The notes: a model not told the origin generated them from the letters alone. A stretch of DNA of 64,000 nt from Myotis daubentonii (GCF_963259705.1 NC_081844.1:40675341-40739340), one strand, 5' to 3'; counted from the stretch's first letter, positions 22,195 through 35,555 are shown. Program-made: numbers and translations.

Positions 22195-23730
22195 GCTTGT
22201 TAGATATATTCCCATTGTGTACTAGTAGCCTCTTAGGTTTTCATTGCAACATCGACATAGAACTGATTAAAATTTGAGAGAATAGGATGGTTCCTATTCA
22301 TCTAGTCTGTAAATTAGTCTTTTAACATTGCTATAATTTATGCATATATATTTTAAAAATAATATTGACTTATTTGATACAGTTAACAGCTCTTCCTCTC
22401 TATTAAAGTATTTTACCTTACTATATAGATTTTATCTTTTCATTATGACTTGTTTAAGAATGCCAAAATTTCTGATTTACCTGCCCTATTTGTAATCAAA
22501 GCTTCTAGGAGCCTCAGTGAAAATGCTTTGGCATTTTCTGTTTCTCTGTGTTAATTGAACATGAGTAATTAACCTTTCTACTTTATGCCTCTCACTTGAA
22601 CAAAGTATTACATTTTAAGTTATATTTATTCTTTAGTTGTATTTATTCTTTTCTCTAAATAACACTGTTTTTGTTCTGGTAACTCAATTCTAAACAGTCC
22701 ATGGATGCTCTACAGATAATCCATGAAAATCTGAGAGTATGTCAAAAGCATCATTTGGAAACCGATATTACAGAGTCAGAAAGATAAATTAAATTTTCAA
22801 GATAAATAGGACTGCAGTTCTAAAATATACTTCATCAGCAGTTTCCAGCATTCGACCACAACACAAATGTTAGGAAGTATATCTTTAGGCACTTCCAAGC
22901 AATCTGTCATACAATGTGAATTTGTCACTAATATAAATTCAAATGGTGAAACGGGAACAGGGAAAGCAACATATATATATATTAAAACAAACAACTGATG
23001 TTCCATTTTTAAAAAATTATGAACTAAGGGGGTTTTCTTTTTAGTACTTCAGGTTTTGATGCCCTCCAACAATCCTATACTCAATTAACTTTAGATGTTA
23101 TGGTGATAAATTATAAGGCATAAAAATAGCCATATGTCTACCAGCCAGCTTTGTCAAATACTATTATTTAAGTCACATATATTTTTATTTTTCAGGAAAG
23201 AAGTTTTGAGGTTAAGCGAAAAACTTCCATATAACTCTCACTGATATAAATTAAGCCCTCCATCCTCAGAAGTAGCCCATAGAATGAAATTTTATTTCAG
23301 CATTAACTTAAGTGTTATATATATCTATTAATTTTATTTTTATTGCTTCATAAACAGTATTTATTAGTTTTCTAAGTAATATTTTCTTTTTAATTTCTAA
23401 TATTTTAATAAATATGCATATTCTTCATTTTTGCAATAGATCTTAGATTAATTTGTCAATCATTAGTCTTTAAAAAGAAAGCAATTATTGCTCTGCTAAA
23501 ATGCATCATTATGTACCCTTTTACTATCTTAATGATTTCTACTCTTATTTTAATTATATCGTTTTTACTGTTTCTTTTTTTCTGTTTTTATTTCTTAAAC
23601 ATTTTGGATTGAACATAAGTAGTTTTATTCTTGTTGAGAAATTTTTAAACATTTTTTCTTATTAACTTTGTATTATTAATAATGCTAGATGACATCACAT
23701 CTGTTTACAATATGGTTTACTGAGTATTTT
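22195..23730. other. A/T-rich intron, nothing recognised
   Basis: No gene or named repeat identified. Confidence 0.55.
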
Positions 23731-23734
23731 AAGC

Positions 23735-24680
23735 CCACTATTGAGACCCCCTGCTCAGGAAAAAAAAGATTCCTTTCAAAATACTATATATTGTAAGTCA
23801 ATAGCTGCCATAGATAGTGATTCCTCTGATGAATCTGGGCAAAGTATATTCAAATCCAACTAGAAACTATTCACCATTCTAGATGCCATTAAAAACAATC
23901 ATGATTCATAGGAAGAGGTCAAAATATCAACATTAATAGGAGCTTGGGAGACGTTAATTCCAACTTTCATGGATAACTTTGAGGGGTTCAAGACTTCAGT
24001 GGAGGAAGTAACTGCAGATGTGATGGAAACAGCAAGAGACTAGAATTAGAAGTAGAGCTGAAAGATCTGACAGAATCCTATGATCAAACTTGAACAGGTG
24101 AGGCGTTGCTTCTTATGGATGAGCAAAGAAAGTGGTTTCTTGAGATGGAATTCACTCCTGGTGAAATTTGTTGACATGACAACCAAGGATTTACAATATT
24201 ACATCTACTTAGTTGATAAAGCAGTGGCAGGATTTGAGAGGATTGACTCCAATTTTGAAAGAAATTCTACTGTGAGTGAAGTACTATCAAGCAGCATCAC
24301 ATGTTACAGAGAAAATGTTTTTCAAATGAAGAGTCAATAGATAAGGCAAACTTCCTTGTATTTTACAAAAATTGCAACAGCCATTCCAGCTTTCAGCAAC
24401 CACCACTCTAGTCAATCAGCAGTCATCAACTCTGAGGCAAGACCCTATTACATACGACTCCCTGAAGGCTCTTTTTTTAATAAAATCTTTTAAAAATAAA
24501 GGTAGGTGCATTGTTTTTTAAAAAATATAATGTTATTGCACACTTCTAGAGTACACTATAGTGTAAGCATAACTTTTACATGCACTGAGAAACCAAAAAA
24601 AAATTATGTGACTTGATTTGCTGCAATATTTGCTTTACTGCATTGGTCTGGAAGTATCTCTGAGGTATGCCTGAATTCAA
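23735..24680 (+). mobile_element. Tigger1-like DNA transposon relic
   Basis: Contains decayed pogo-type transposase text, for example ATAGCTGCCATAGATAGTGA, TTGAGGGGTTCAAGACTTCA, GTGGTTTCTTGAGATGGAAT and AGGCAAGACCCTATTA, and a right end CTGAGGTATGCCTG. The frame is broken by indels and stops; the longest remaining piece is 24080-24340. The 5' half is absent. Confidence 0.85.
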
Positions 24681-24684
24681 CTTC

Positions 24685-25715
24685 CCTTTATATTACTATT
24701 TACATTACAATACCTTAAGCAAATTGTGTGAATTCATTAAGTTTGCCTAACAGAGGTCAGTTAAGTGAAATCTACAGCTCAATTCATGACAGGACACAAA
24801 CTGTTAAAATAATATTCAGATCTGCTGGATTATTTAATTTGTACAAAAATAAACTTATTTTCACACAAACACAAATTATTCTCATTAGCATTCTATAGCA
24901 AAAAAGAAAGGAGATAAACAATTTGACAAGTCAAAAATGAACAAAGAAACTGAAATTACTTTAGAATAAGATGTTCTAAATGTCCTCATTATGAAAAACA
25001 AGATTTAAAAAACAATATGAAAAATTGGAATGTGCCCATATTTAGAATATCACTTCTCTTTCATGGTAAATTATATGGGATTTAGAGATTCCAATTACAC
25101 TTTTAAAACTTGAAGGAAATAGCTTTTCTTTGTTCTGAAATCTCATTAAAATAGATTACTTATGTTAATTGCTGCATATTAGAGTGTCCATGTTTTTATT
25201 TTTTGCTAAAGTTAAGTGTGTATCTTTGCACACTAAAAAAACGAATATATAAAATAAAAGTAAAATTCCACTATAATAATATTCTAGAGTTGAATATTGA
25301 AAAAGGTTCAGGTAAAAATCATCAAAAAGGAAAACATAAAATATATTTTAAAAAACCTTTTGTAATTATAATTACGTTAATAAAAGACAGACATTAATTT
25401 CATCTGGCTCATAGTGAACAGTCTCTCAGAGATACAGTTTCTAAAAATCTGGCTGATCATACATAGACTTAATAAATCAATGTGTATATTGTATACTTTC
25501 TTCACTTTGTACGTTATAAAATTCATAATTCATATTAAAAAGCATTAGAAGCCAATGATAAAAGAAAAACTTCTTGACTAGCTACTATAAATTAGTTTTG
25601 ATTTATTTTAATATAAGATGGGAAATAGCAAAAAAATCTTTATAATTTATTTCAAAGGTTGTTAATTTGAATTCTATCAAATCACTGGTATTTCAATAAT
25701 TTCCTGTTCATTTTA
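24685..25715. other. A/T-rich intron, nothing recognised
   Basis: Very A/T-rich; no repeat ends or exons. Confidence 0.55.
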
Positions 25716-25717
25716 TG

Positions 25718-25910
25718 TACACACTGAGTGGCCAGATTAATATGACCACCTGATGTTTGTAGGCAAATTAGCTATAATTTCCCGCTGAAGTTGCTAGAGG
25801 GCCAGACCATTATAAATAGGGAAGCAGGTTGTTTACCACGACAGCAGAAGTGATTTTTTTCTGAAGATATGGGTAAACAACATGATTTAACAGCCTTTGA
25901 ATGTGGGGGG
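25718..25910 (+). mobile_element. Tc1-like transposon 5' fragment
   Basis: TACACACTGAGTGGCCAGAT at the left end, then a leader and a short transposase-like start (MGKQHDLTAFECG) at 25869-25907. It is cut off by the following AT microsatellite. Confidence 0.65.
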
Positions 25911-25917
25911 AGGGAAT

Positions 25918-25920
<3 letters not shown>

Positions 25921-25979
<59 letters not shown>

Positions 25980-26003
25980 TACACACACACACATATATAT
26001 ATG
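25921..26003. repeat. (AT)n(AC)n compound microsatellite
   Basis: AT run 25921-25968, then ACAC with TATATA. Generates spurious Tyr/Ile frames on the minus strand. Confidence 0.95.
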
Positions 26004-26316
26004 ATATACAATTGGTGTTATTTAATTAACATTAATATTTTGCCATATATTTACAAACTAAGCAGATGATCTTCCATACTCTCTGCAGCCTAGCCTTATA
26101 ATATTTACCTTTGAGGATGATAAAATAGAGGCTGAGTCAAGGTCTCTTTCTGATTCTACTTTGCTGCATTCAAGCATTAGCATCAATTCCTTAGATTTAT
26201 AGTTGAACTCTGGATCTACCAAGTATTTCAATAAGGAATTATTTAGGGACCATAAGTTCAATATTAGAACTTTATATCACAATACATAGCTTATAACCCA
26301 GGTGACTCTTTTGGTA

Positions 26317-26476
26317 AAGGGTGACTGAAAAAGTATATTCAGAATAACAGCACTTAAAATATCCCTGGTCTTCTATAAGAGCTTTGTAATACTCATTGTA
26401 AACTATTTCTGAACCTGATTATATGGACGGGAAATAGTAATTGGAGGTGACAAAGTATTTAATACTTATTGGTGCA
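26317..26476 (+). repeat. Copy A of a ~160-bp direct duplication
   Basis: Starts AAGGGTGACTGAAAAAGTAT and ends ACTTATTGGTGCA. Shares most positions with 27101-27265, including TATTCAGAATAACAGCACTT and TTCTATAAGAGCTTT. No termini of a known element were recognised. Confidence 0.85.
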
Positions 26477-27100
26477 CCACAAAACCAGTGCAGATCTTCC
26501 TGAAAAGATTATACCTCTGGTGTTTATGACACAGTTTGCTGATTTTTTTTTAAGTTTTGTAATAAAAAAGGATTCTTCAGACACATTTTGACTATCATTT
26601 TATGTCCTGTTAATACTGAAAAAAAAATAAGATAGAATTTTTAGCATTGTGTAGAACACTAATGGTGTTGAAAAAAAAATGGTTAAAAGGTCAGAGTTTT
26701 GCCAATTTACATTAACTTTCTGAACTACATTAATGAAACATATGCATATTTGTGTCACAGGAGGTTAATTTAAATTTCTTAAGAGGAAAGCATGTATGCT
26801 TTAAGGATTATACATTATAACTAAACTATTAATTCAAGGAGATATTAAGCTGTTTGTTTTTATAGAAGTATAAAATGGAACATATGTCTGCATTACTAAT
26901 ATGTCATTTTAAAAGATTTGGCACAATCCCTACCCTAATTTCTTGACTGTGAGTCAGAATATTGGGATGTTTTAAAAGAAACTAGAACTGAATGAAATTA
27001 AGTTATACTTAATGACACACGGGACCAACATTCTTTTACATAGTTTAAAAGAGTTTTTCCAGTACAGATCACATACAGAAATGCAAATAAGAACAAGCTT

Positions 27101-27265
27101 AAGGGTGATTGGAAAAGTATATTCAGAATAACAGCACTTACAATAACCTTGCTCTTCTATAAGAGCTTTTAATACTCATTATAAACTAGTTCTGAACCTG
27201 TTTACTAGTATAGGGAAGAGAAGTAGCACTGGGATGTACCAAAGTATTTAAGACTTATTGGTGCA
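27101..27265 (+). repeat. Copy B of a ~160-bp direct duplication
   Basis: Starts AAGGGTGATTGGAAAAGTAT and ends ACTTATTGGTGCA; small indels relative to copy A. The copies are 784 bp apart, start to start. Confidence 0.85.
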
Positions 27266-27607
27266 TTATCAATATCACCTCCAGAAAACTTTTCCACCTA
27301 GCGGCCCTAGAGGGGAATGCATAATTGGGTAGATTTACTAAGGTGTAGTGCTAGCACTGAGCTGCACAATGGCTGAAACCCGATTTTGTCAGGAGAGCTC
27401 AGCAAATGTGCAACTTAACCATTAATAAGGGTGAGCACACAGAAATGAAAGTACTCCCGTCCTCATAAGCAGCCCTTTCATCCCACAATAAGGCCAAGAT
27501 GAGGAGAAAATAAGCCTCTTTCTCATTTAGCAAATGGAGGATCAAAACATCAGATATCCATCTGAGCAGAACTCCCCTTTCCTGCCTTTATTCCTCTCTC
27601 AGTGAAA

Positions 27608-28012
<405 letters not shown>

Positions 28013-28014
28013 AA

Positions 28015-29220
28015 ATGGCACATCAATCTGTTCAGTTGCAGTCAGATCTTATGGGTTTGGGACCATCATGACTCTTTAAGGTGCTTTGCACCTGGCTATT
28101 GTAATGCACAGTGTGTTAATTTTAAAACTTAAATTTCAGAAATTAACTCTAATTCCATAGTGGAAGCCTTCAAGTATTGAGGGTTTTCAATTCATGTACA
28201 CATAGTAATCAATCAATTAGTATCTGAAACTGGCAAGGTGTTAATAATTTTCTTTTAATCCTAAGAAAAGGATAAAGTGTATTATATACCTTATAAAAGG
28301 TCTAATACAAAATATGTCATTTATGTAAATATGACAATTACAAATAAAATTTTTCACAATTAAATTTAATAAATTTAAATAGCTATAACTGCTTTTGGAG
28401 TTTTGTATCTACATACAAATTTGCCAGATTTACCAAAATAGTAGGATATCAATTACATTTGAAATTTTATTGAAATTCAAACTCAACTGATAGACTGTTT
28501 TATATGTTGATCAGATCTATATAAAAACACTTAAAAGAAAGCTGAATATATATGTAGTTTGATATACATATATGCAGTTATATTTAAATGTAGTTTCTAT
28601 TAACCCTTGAGTAATGTGGATATAAAATATAATCTTTAGTAATAAGAATTGGGGGAGAAAAAAAACAATAGAAAATCTCCCATAAGCCTTAACAGTCACC
28701 AAAACACAGGTTGTCAAATTATCTATTTGAAATCTTCCATAAGCCAGCTTCAAGTTGAAATAAATGCAGAAGAATTGCTGCTTTTTTCACAGTGATCTAA
28801 GGCTTATCTTACTTTTGTGACAGGGTCTGTACATAAAGAGCTCTTAATGGAAGATGAAATTGTCTTCAATTACATCCCATGTCTAATGGTGGGTCAGCTC
28901 TTAAAATGTCTCTGATTTTTGTCAAGGTTAGCAAATTAATAGGGCTCCATGAACCTTTGTCCTTTCTTAAAAGATAAAACTTAGAGGAATGCACTACATA
29001 CATGATGTGGGTGTTTTGTGTGTGTGTTTTAAGATTTCCCTATTGGGCTTGGATGTGAACTCACAAGTTTATTCAGAAAAAAATGAATCTAAAGAAGAGT
29101 AAGACAAGGACTGAAGCTGAGATTCTTTGTAATTGTGGATGCTGAGGGAGTTATGCTCTCTGATTTCAGAAATGGAGGGAACATTTTTCATTTATGGTTT
29201 ATTAGTTTATCTAGTAAATA
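28015..29220. other. Intron; possible conserved block at 28770-28980
   Basis: Mostly A/T-rich. The segment around CATCCCATGTCTAATGGTGG is unique-looking and compositionally balanced, but no function can be assigned. Confidence 0.45.
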
Positions 29221-29224
29221 CTAA

Positions 29225-29320
29225 GAATCTACTGTTTTATATTCTAGGCATTAAGGATACAGCAGTGACATAAACAGGAAATTGTATCTGCGCTCCTAGA
29301 GCGGGTGGTTTAATGTAGGC
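29225..29320 (+). mobile_element. Possible L2/MIR-class 3' fragment
   Basis: TATTCTAGGCATTAAGGATACAGCAGTGACA (29239-29270 region) with TCTGCGCTCCTAGAGC resembles the common L2-type tail phrase. Highly diverged. Confidence 0.45.
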
Positions 29321-29402
29321 CATACATATGTTATGCTACTTTAATTTGAATAAAAATTGTTTTAAGAGAAAAATTTTGTTTTGTTTTCATGTATATGATT
29401 TA

Positions 29403-29466
<64 letters not shown>

Positions 29467-29486
29467 TACACATACACACACATACG
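29403..29486. repeat. (TA)n(CA)n microsatellite at Helitron edge
   Basis: TA run to about 29449, then CACACA to 29486, where the Helitron body begins. Confidence 0.95.
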
Positions 29487-29913
29487 GGGGGGGGTCCCTC
29501 AGCCAGGCCTATGCCCTCTTGCAGTCTGGGACCCCTCAGAGGATGTCCACCTGCTGGCTTAGGCCCGCTCCCTGGGGGATGGGCCCAAGCTGGCAGTCAG
29601 ACATCCCTCTGGCAGCCCGGGGGCCCTCGGGGGATGTCCACTTGCCAGCAGGGAGCAGGCCTAAGCTGCAGTCAGACATCCTTAGCACTGCTGAGGAGGC
29701 AGGAGAGGCTCCCACCACCACCGCTGTACTGGCAGCTGTCAGCCTGGCTTGTGGCTGAGCAGAGCTCCCCCTGTGGGAGCACACTGACCACCACGGGGCA
29801 GCTCCTGCATTGAGCATCTGCCCCCTGGTGGTCAGTGTGTGTCATATTGAGCAGTCCTTCCCAGTTGTTCTGCTGTTAGGGTCAGTTTGCATATTACCCT
29901 TTTATTATATAGG
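29487..29913 (-). mobile_element. HeliBat-type Helitron lacking its 3' hairpin
   Basis: The body (GGGTCCCTCAGCCAGGCC; GCAGGAGAGGCTCCCACCAC) matches the 5.4 and 58.3 kb copies, and the minus-strand start is TCCTATATAATAAAAGGG at 29913. The hairpin/CTAG end has been replaced by the TA/CA microsatellite. Confidence 0.87.

Positions 29914-29949
<36 letters not shown>
29914..29949. repeat. (TG)n microsatellite at Helitron 5' boundary
   Basis: TGTGTG run that abuts the Helitron start. Confidence 0.93.
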
Positions 29950-29954
<5 letters not shown>

Positions 29955-29999
29955 TATCTTTACTCTGTCCATTAGTTGTGCGTTCTTTGTTTAAGAAAT

Positions 30000-30204
30000 A
30001 TGTTTTTATTGATTTTTAGAGAGAGAAGAAGGGACAGAGATAGGAACATTGATGAGAGAGGAACATCATGGATTGGCTGCCTCCTGCATGCTCCATACTG
30101 GAGATAGAATCTGCAACCCAGGCATGTGCCCTGACCAGGAATCAAACCAGCGACCTCTTTGTTTCTGGGTTGACACTCAAACACTGAGCCACACAGGCCA
30201 GACT
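30000..30204 (-). mobile_element. Ves SINE
   Basis: Minus-strand copy with TTTTTATTGATTTTTAGAGA at the tail and CACTGAGCCACACAGGCCAG at the head. Confidence 0.92.
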
Positions 30205-31134
30205 AGTTGAACATTCTTATTGTATATTTTAGTTTCATTTTGATTAGGGTTAATCATACAGGAAACATATGCCTCTGCACATTTTTATTTAAAATTCTGA
30301 GTCTTTGTATGTAACATTGGCTCAAATATATCCGAGAAATATTTCTTTTCTTATCCCATGCCATCCTGCCATGGAGACAGTGTGAAATAAAGAAATGCTG
30401 TATTTTTTTTGATTCACACTCTTGGAATTAAAACTTTTTAGAGACCAAAGAGTTTTGGTCTATTTGTTTTGTATTTAACATAAGACCCTTCTGGCATTGA
30501 TCTGGAACAAGTTCTGACCCTAATTTAATTAACTCTATAATATTCTTATTTCTTAAAATTCCCTTTTCCTGGAAAAATCAAATAACATGCTTGGAATAAT
30601 TATTACCATACCTTATATTACTTACAACCTCTCTCAAATGGGGATAACCTAATAGATCACGAGCTAGTAACATTTGAAAATAATTGTTGCAAAGAAGCAT
30701 AGTTTGTTCCTGGAATTTCCATTATCTCTGACATATGTCATTACTGTGCAGTGGCAAAGTTCTCTCTCTTGTGGACTCTCTCATCCACTCTAATTAATTA
30801 AGGGAACTGAAGAAACCAACTCTAACAGCTAAACCTATCTTTGTACACTTACTTTTGAAGAAGTGAATGATTTCTATTTCCAGGATAAGTAAATGAATAA
30901 ATACACAGATTGGTTCAACTCACAATAATTTTATGACTATGACCCAGAATCAGAACATATATGATGATCCTCTTATTCAAAGAGCTCATTAGTAGGTAGT
31001 GGGGATAAACACAACCTCACATCCAAATGATGTGGAAATTGCAGTGCTATTGACTCAGAGTATTGTGGAAGTAAGCAGAAAATCATCCCACAGGTAGAAG
31101 CCATCAATTTTTATGGGGAAATAAAGGTAAACTC

Positions 31135-31320
31135 CTGTCTAAGCACTTTACATATATTCACTTTAATACTTATAAACACCCTATGAGATGGGTACTGTTG
31201 TTATACCCATTTTACTCTTGGGGAAACTGAGTCAAGAAATTTTGTTATTATTGTTTGTTTTAAGATAAGCTCTTCAAGGCCTTATATCAGTAAGTGGCGT
31301 AAGCTGACATAGGAGGGTTT
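31135..31320 (+). mobile_element. MIR SINE fragment
   Basis: CTAAGCACTTTACATATATT, ACCCTATGAGATGGGTACTG, CCATTTTACTCTTGGGGAA and GAAACTGAGTCAAGAAATTT are MIR core landmarks. Confidence 0.85.
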
Positions 31321-31339
31321 CAAGGAAAGTAGACAGACG

Positions 31340-32470
31340 GTGTTAAAGATCAGTTAGAATAAAGGGCACAGAAAGAAAGAAGCATTGTGGAGATATGTTT
31401 CAGGTCGAGAAAACAGGATTTGAAATACACAGGATGGATAAATATATGGTGCATTGAGGGAAAACTTGTCATCTTGGTTTTGTAATGACAAAAATTGCAA
31501 GATAGAATATAGAGAAAGGTGAGCTAGGGAGCTCATTAAGGGCCTCTTGAGGGACTTTGTTTGCCACATTATGGATGCGGATTTGTTTAGGCCTCCAAAA
31601 GCCAAAGGAAAGTTTTGACAAGAGAGGTAATTTGGACAATTTTGCTTGTTACGAAGATCAGTTTGATAATAAGGGATGGGTTTCTGTGGAACATAACTTG
31701 GGGCAGAGAAACGAGTGAATTAAGTTATTTGAATCCACTGTAGAATGGAGCTTCAAAAGGGGATGACTTTGAAAGTCCTAAGGAACTACATTTGGCAAGA
31801 TCTGCTCATTAACTGGGTATGGGATGTGAGGAAAGAGAAATAACAGGGGCCAATTCTCAGGTATCTAGTTTGGATGAATGAGGATGTTATCAAAAGTGGA
31901 AGTGAGCCCAGCCGGTGTGACTCAGTGGTTGAGTGTCAATCTATGATCTGAACCAGGAAGTCATGGTTCAATTCCTGGTCAGGGCACATGCCTAGGTTGC
32001 ATGCTTGGTCCTCAGTGGAGGGCATACAGGAAACAGCCTACTGATGATTCTCTCTCATCATTGATGTTTCTATCTCCTCCTCTCCCTTCCTCTCTGAAAT
32101 CAATAAAAATGTATTTTTTTAAAATTGCAGTGAAATTAGGAGGAAGAGCAGTTAAAATTGAAGAATTTCAGCCCATTAAGCTTGAAATATCTGTGGCATC
32201 ATTTAAGCCCAGAAGTTCAGTAGTTTGTTGAATGTTTGGGTCAGAAGCAAGAGGAGAGTTTAATTGTATAGAAAGGAGGAACTGATCACTCAAAGATAGT
32301 GCACACAATAACATGAGCTGTGGGTGGTGAGTGCAGCCCTGAGAAGCACCAATGTTCAAGGAGAATGAAGAAGTCGATGAAAAGCCAGAGAAAGAATGAT
32401 GATAAAATCATGCCCTGAAAAAGGAGTGATGCAAGCAATGAAACAGAGAGGTCTAACACTGAATTATTAT
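31340..32470 (+). repeat. Unassigned old interspersed repeat, split by a Ves SINE
   Basis: Purine-rich text such as GCAGCCCTGAGAAGCACC and TGGATGTGAGG-like phrases recalls a widespread ancient mammalian repeat, but I could not name it. It continues on both sides of the SINE at 31.9 kb. Confidence 0.3.
31907..32125 (+). mobile_element. Ves SINE
   Basis: GCCCAGCCGGTGTGACTCAG at the head, ATGGTTCAATTCCTGGTCAG around the B box, and tail ATCAATAAAAATGTATTTTT. A diverged A box suggests an older subfamily. Confidence 0.93.
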
Positions 32471-32474
32471 CACA

Positions 32475-32633
32475 CTAGAGGCCCAATGCACAAAATTTGT
32501 GCAAGGAGCTCCGAGCTGCCACCTCGGCCCTCACAGCAGCCCCGGCTTTGTCCAGAATGTCCGCCGGAAGTTCGTCCAGAAGGTCGTTTGGCCATCTAGT
32601 CTAATTAGCATATTACACTTTTATTATTATAGA
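32475..32633 (-). mobile_element. Short HeliBat-type Helitron (~159 bp)
   Basis: CTAG at 32475-32478, 3' hairpin GCACAAAATTTGTGC, and minus-strand start TCTATAATAATAAAAGTG. Both ends are present, so this is a complete minimal element rather than a truncation. Confidence 0.9.
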
Positions 32634-32639
32634 TAATGT

Positions 32640-34680
32640 GGTTTAGTCCATAGGTGCACATATGTGCTGCTTGGTGCCATGCAATCTGGAGGAATCTCAG
32701 ATGCTTATAGGAGTGGCCAGGGATCCCAGGGCCAGTTGGTTACACTGGGTCTTGTGGGACAATACATCAAGGCCACTCTTGCTGAGATAGGAAGCCCCCC
32801 AGTTCCAAGGGAATCAGAGCTTGCAAGTCTCTGTATGATAGTTTTATTAAAATTTAACAAACCTGTGCTGAATCATAGCATTTAATGCTTTTATTACTTA
32901 GAAAACATTAATGTAATTTACTTTAAAATTTTTCCTAAGATCAAAACAAGTGCATTAAACTTTGCAAGCTGAAATTTGCCTTTCTGTATATATAGACACT
33001 ATTTATCTGAATCCAGTTTGGGAAAGTTATCTCTACCACTGTGTCATGAAAATTACGTATGGTTAAAATAAATCTTGCAATTTCTCGGAGCATGTTGCAA
33101 TGGTTTAGACTTCCAAGCAGTTTGTAAATATATATTCCATATAGAATTCTTTATCAGGGGTTTAGGAGAAAAGGCGGGAAAAAATAAAAAAATAAAGGAT
33201 GTGTATCTAATTAGTATCCAACCCAATGCTGGATGCTTGGTCAGTCACTCAGCCCTTTATTCCTAGTCCAGCTTCTCTCTGTTCCAGAATTACTCCCATC
33301 TTCTGGGGACATTTTGCACCAGAGTGGCCCTGGGCACTCTATAAAATGCCTTGGCTTCGGTGAAATGAAGCAGCCTTGTTAGGCTGCCTAACTCTGGAAT
33401 GATACATCTAGAATAAGGACAGAATCAGATGACCTGCACAGGGCTAGCCTAAAATCCATTCACTTATCTCAATAAATTCTACTCTACATCAGCCCATAAA
33501 AAGCTACATAAAACACACTTAACTGTGTTTTAGAACCCATTTTATTGCTTTGTGAGCCTTTCAGGATGTTAGAAACACTGTTTTCTCTAGGAGGATTGGC
33601 CCCCTGCAGTCCTGGCAGGTCCTTATAGATACTGGAATTTGTGTGTTCAGGTCATTATAATTCTCACGCATCCTCCACTCCAAGACTTGTGTGTACAAAG
33701 TGAAATGATAGTTTCTATTACAACCCTGATCCCAAGGCAAAAAGTGGATAATAAGTTAGATTCCATTATTAGAGTGTCTACATATTTATAGTACAGTTTT
33801 ATTACATTCAAGATAGTTATCAGAATGGTTCCAGTTTCTCAGAATTAGACATACCTCAGGATAAAAACGGTACATTTTAATCTACCATATATCTAAGCAT
33901 GTAAAATTGTCCTAGTGTGTTACCTTTCTGAGTCTCCATTTACTAATCTATAAAAGGTTACAGATGTACCATGTCACCTACAAATTCCTTCATCTCAAAG
34001 ATATCATCATTCTACTGGGGAATTGTTATTCAGTGGATGTAAACTTGTTCATTCTTAATAGAATAATTTCATTAAAATATGTCTCATTAACATGAAAACA
34101 CTTAATGTTGAAAACAGCTTATCAAAAATCTTGACTGATGAGAGATTGTTAATTTTCTAAGTGTTATAATTCAGGATAAAGGAGGAAATATTTGTGTGTT
34201 TTTGCATTGTGTCAATGCAATCATTTTTTGAAAATCAAGATCAGATGGATATTTAGACATCAAAAAGAGCTGCTTGAAATACTGAACACTATATTATTAA
34301 TGCTCACCAGCTGAGGTTTGCTGACAAAAGGAATAATCATAAACCTTTTATTTTATCTCTGAAAGCTATGCCTGCCCGAGATCTGAAGCCCAACATCCAT
34401 AAAACGGTTTCATACAAGTGACACCCTACTCAAAACAGCTGTCTGCAAGGAAACGAAATGGAATTTAATCTGCCATAAAATAAATTGCACAATTTCTTTT
34501 TCTTGAGAAAGTCATGCCTTTGTGGTGGTGGTGAACTGTAACAGTTTTTCTTTGAAAAGAATCAGCCCCTTCTATGTCAAATCCCTATTAAGTCAACCAC
34601 CTGAAAGTTTCCTTCAGAAATAGCAACTGGAAAGCCAGGTCAGCTGGTCTACCGCCTGATGAGAGAGCTTCCCTACTAAA
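32640..34680. other. Intron, no repeat assigned
   Basis: Balanced composition at 32650-32830 and 33230-33420 without a coding frame of note; the remainder is A/T-rich. Confidence 0.45.
34300..34640. promoter_or_regulatory. Candidate conserved noncoding element (unproven)
   Basis: Balanced-composition, unique-looking sequence between A/T-rich DNA and a Ves SINE, with no repeat landmarks (CTCACCAGCTGAGGTTTGC; CCTTTGTGGTGGTGGTGAA). No coding frame. Inference only. Confidence 0.22.
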
Positions 34681-34687
34681 TCTTTTT

Positions 34688-34897
34688 TAAAATATATTTT
34701 TATTGATTTCAGAGAGAAAGGGAGGAAGAGATAGAAACATCAATAATGAGAGATAATCATTGATTGGCTGCCTCCTGCATGCCCCTCACTGGGGATCGAG
34801 CCTGCAACCTGGGCATGTGCTCTTGATTAGAATCAAACCTGGGACTCTTCAGTCCACAGGCCAACACTCTATCCACTGAGCCAAAACAGCTAGGGCC
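34688..34897 (-). mobile_element. Ves SINE
   Basis: Tail side TATATTTTTATTGATTTCAG; head side CTATCCACTGAGCCAAAACAG. Confidence 0.93.
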
Positions 34898-35490
34898 TGC
34901 TAAATCTTTAAAAGGACTAATTTAAAACATTAGCCCTAAGTCATTGTTCTAACCAAACATAAATACGTTTAATGATGCTTGTTATGAAGGAAGGATATAT
35001 GAAACTAGCATATATTGTCAGTCATTTAATGTACAAAAATGATAATCTCACATGCTTCAAACTAATACTGAAGCAGAGAAAAGAATTGCAAAAAGAGTAA
35101 TATACTAGTCAGATAACTGACAGTAAGATGAGATTCACCATCTCTTCAAAATAAAGTTATTGGAAAAAACTTTAATAATAACTCAAAGAGCAAATATAAA
35201 TATTTATAACCCCCAAATAGACTACTTTATATGGGCATTTTAAAAAGACAACTCACAATAAAGGAATGGTATGTTTCAATGTGTTAACTTCATTCCCTTA
35301 AGTACACAAAACATTTTTACATGATAAAGCAAAAGAAATAACAAAATTTTTCAAATGTGAACTTTGGTCTAATATTATATGTAGTATCTAACATGCATTC
35401 AACCTAGATTATGGAACTTAGGTTTTGCCTCTTCATTCTATTACATATTTTCCAAAATCTTACTTTTGAGTTCAAAATTAGCTTAGAAAC

Positions 35491-35555
35491 CATTCATGCA
35501 AAGGGAAAGCTCATCAAGGATACAAAACTCTCAAGATTATTCCCAGATAAATTCT
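35491..35555 (+). repeat. 65-bp direct duplication, copy A
   Basis: CATTCATGCAAAGGGAAAGC to CCAGATAAATTCT. Identical at 64 of 65 positions to 36922-36986. Lies left of the LSM3 retrocopy. Confidence 0.95.

Noticed and set aside
29328..29813. 161-codon plus-strand open frame
   Set aside because: Crosses a TA/CA microsatellite and an antisense Helitron; no protein homology is apparent.
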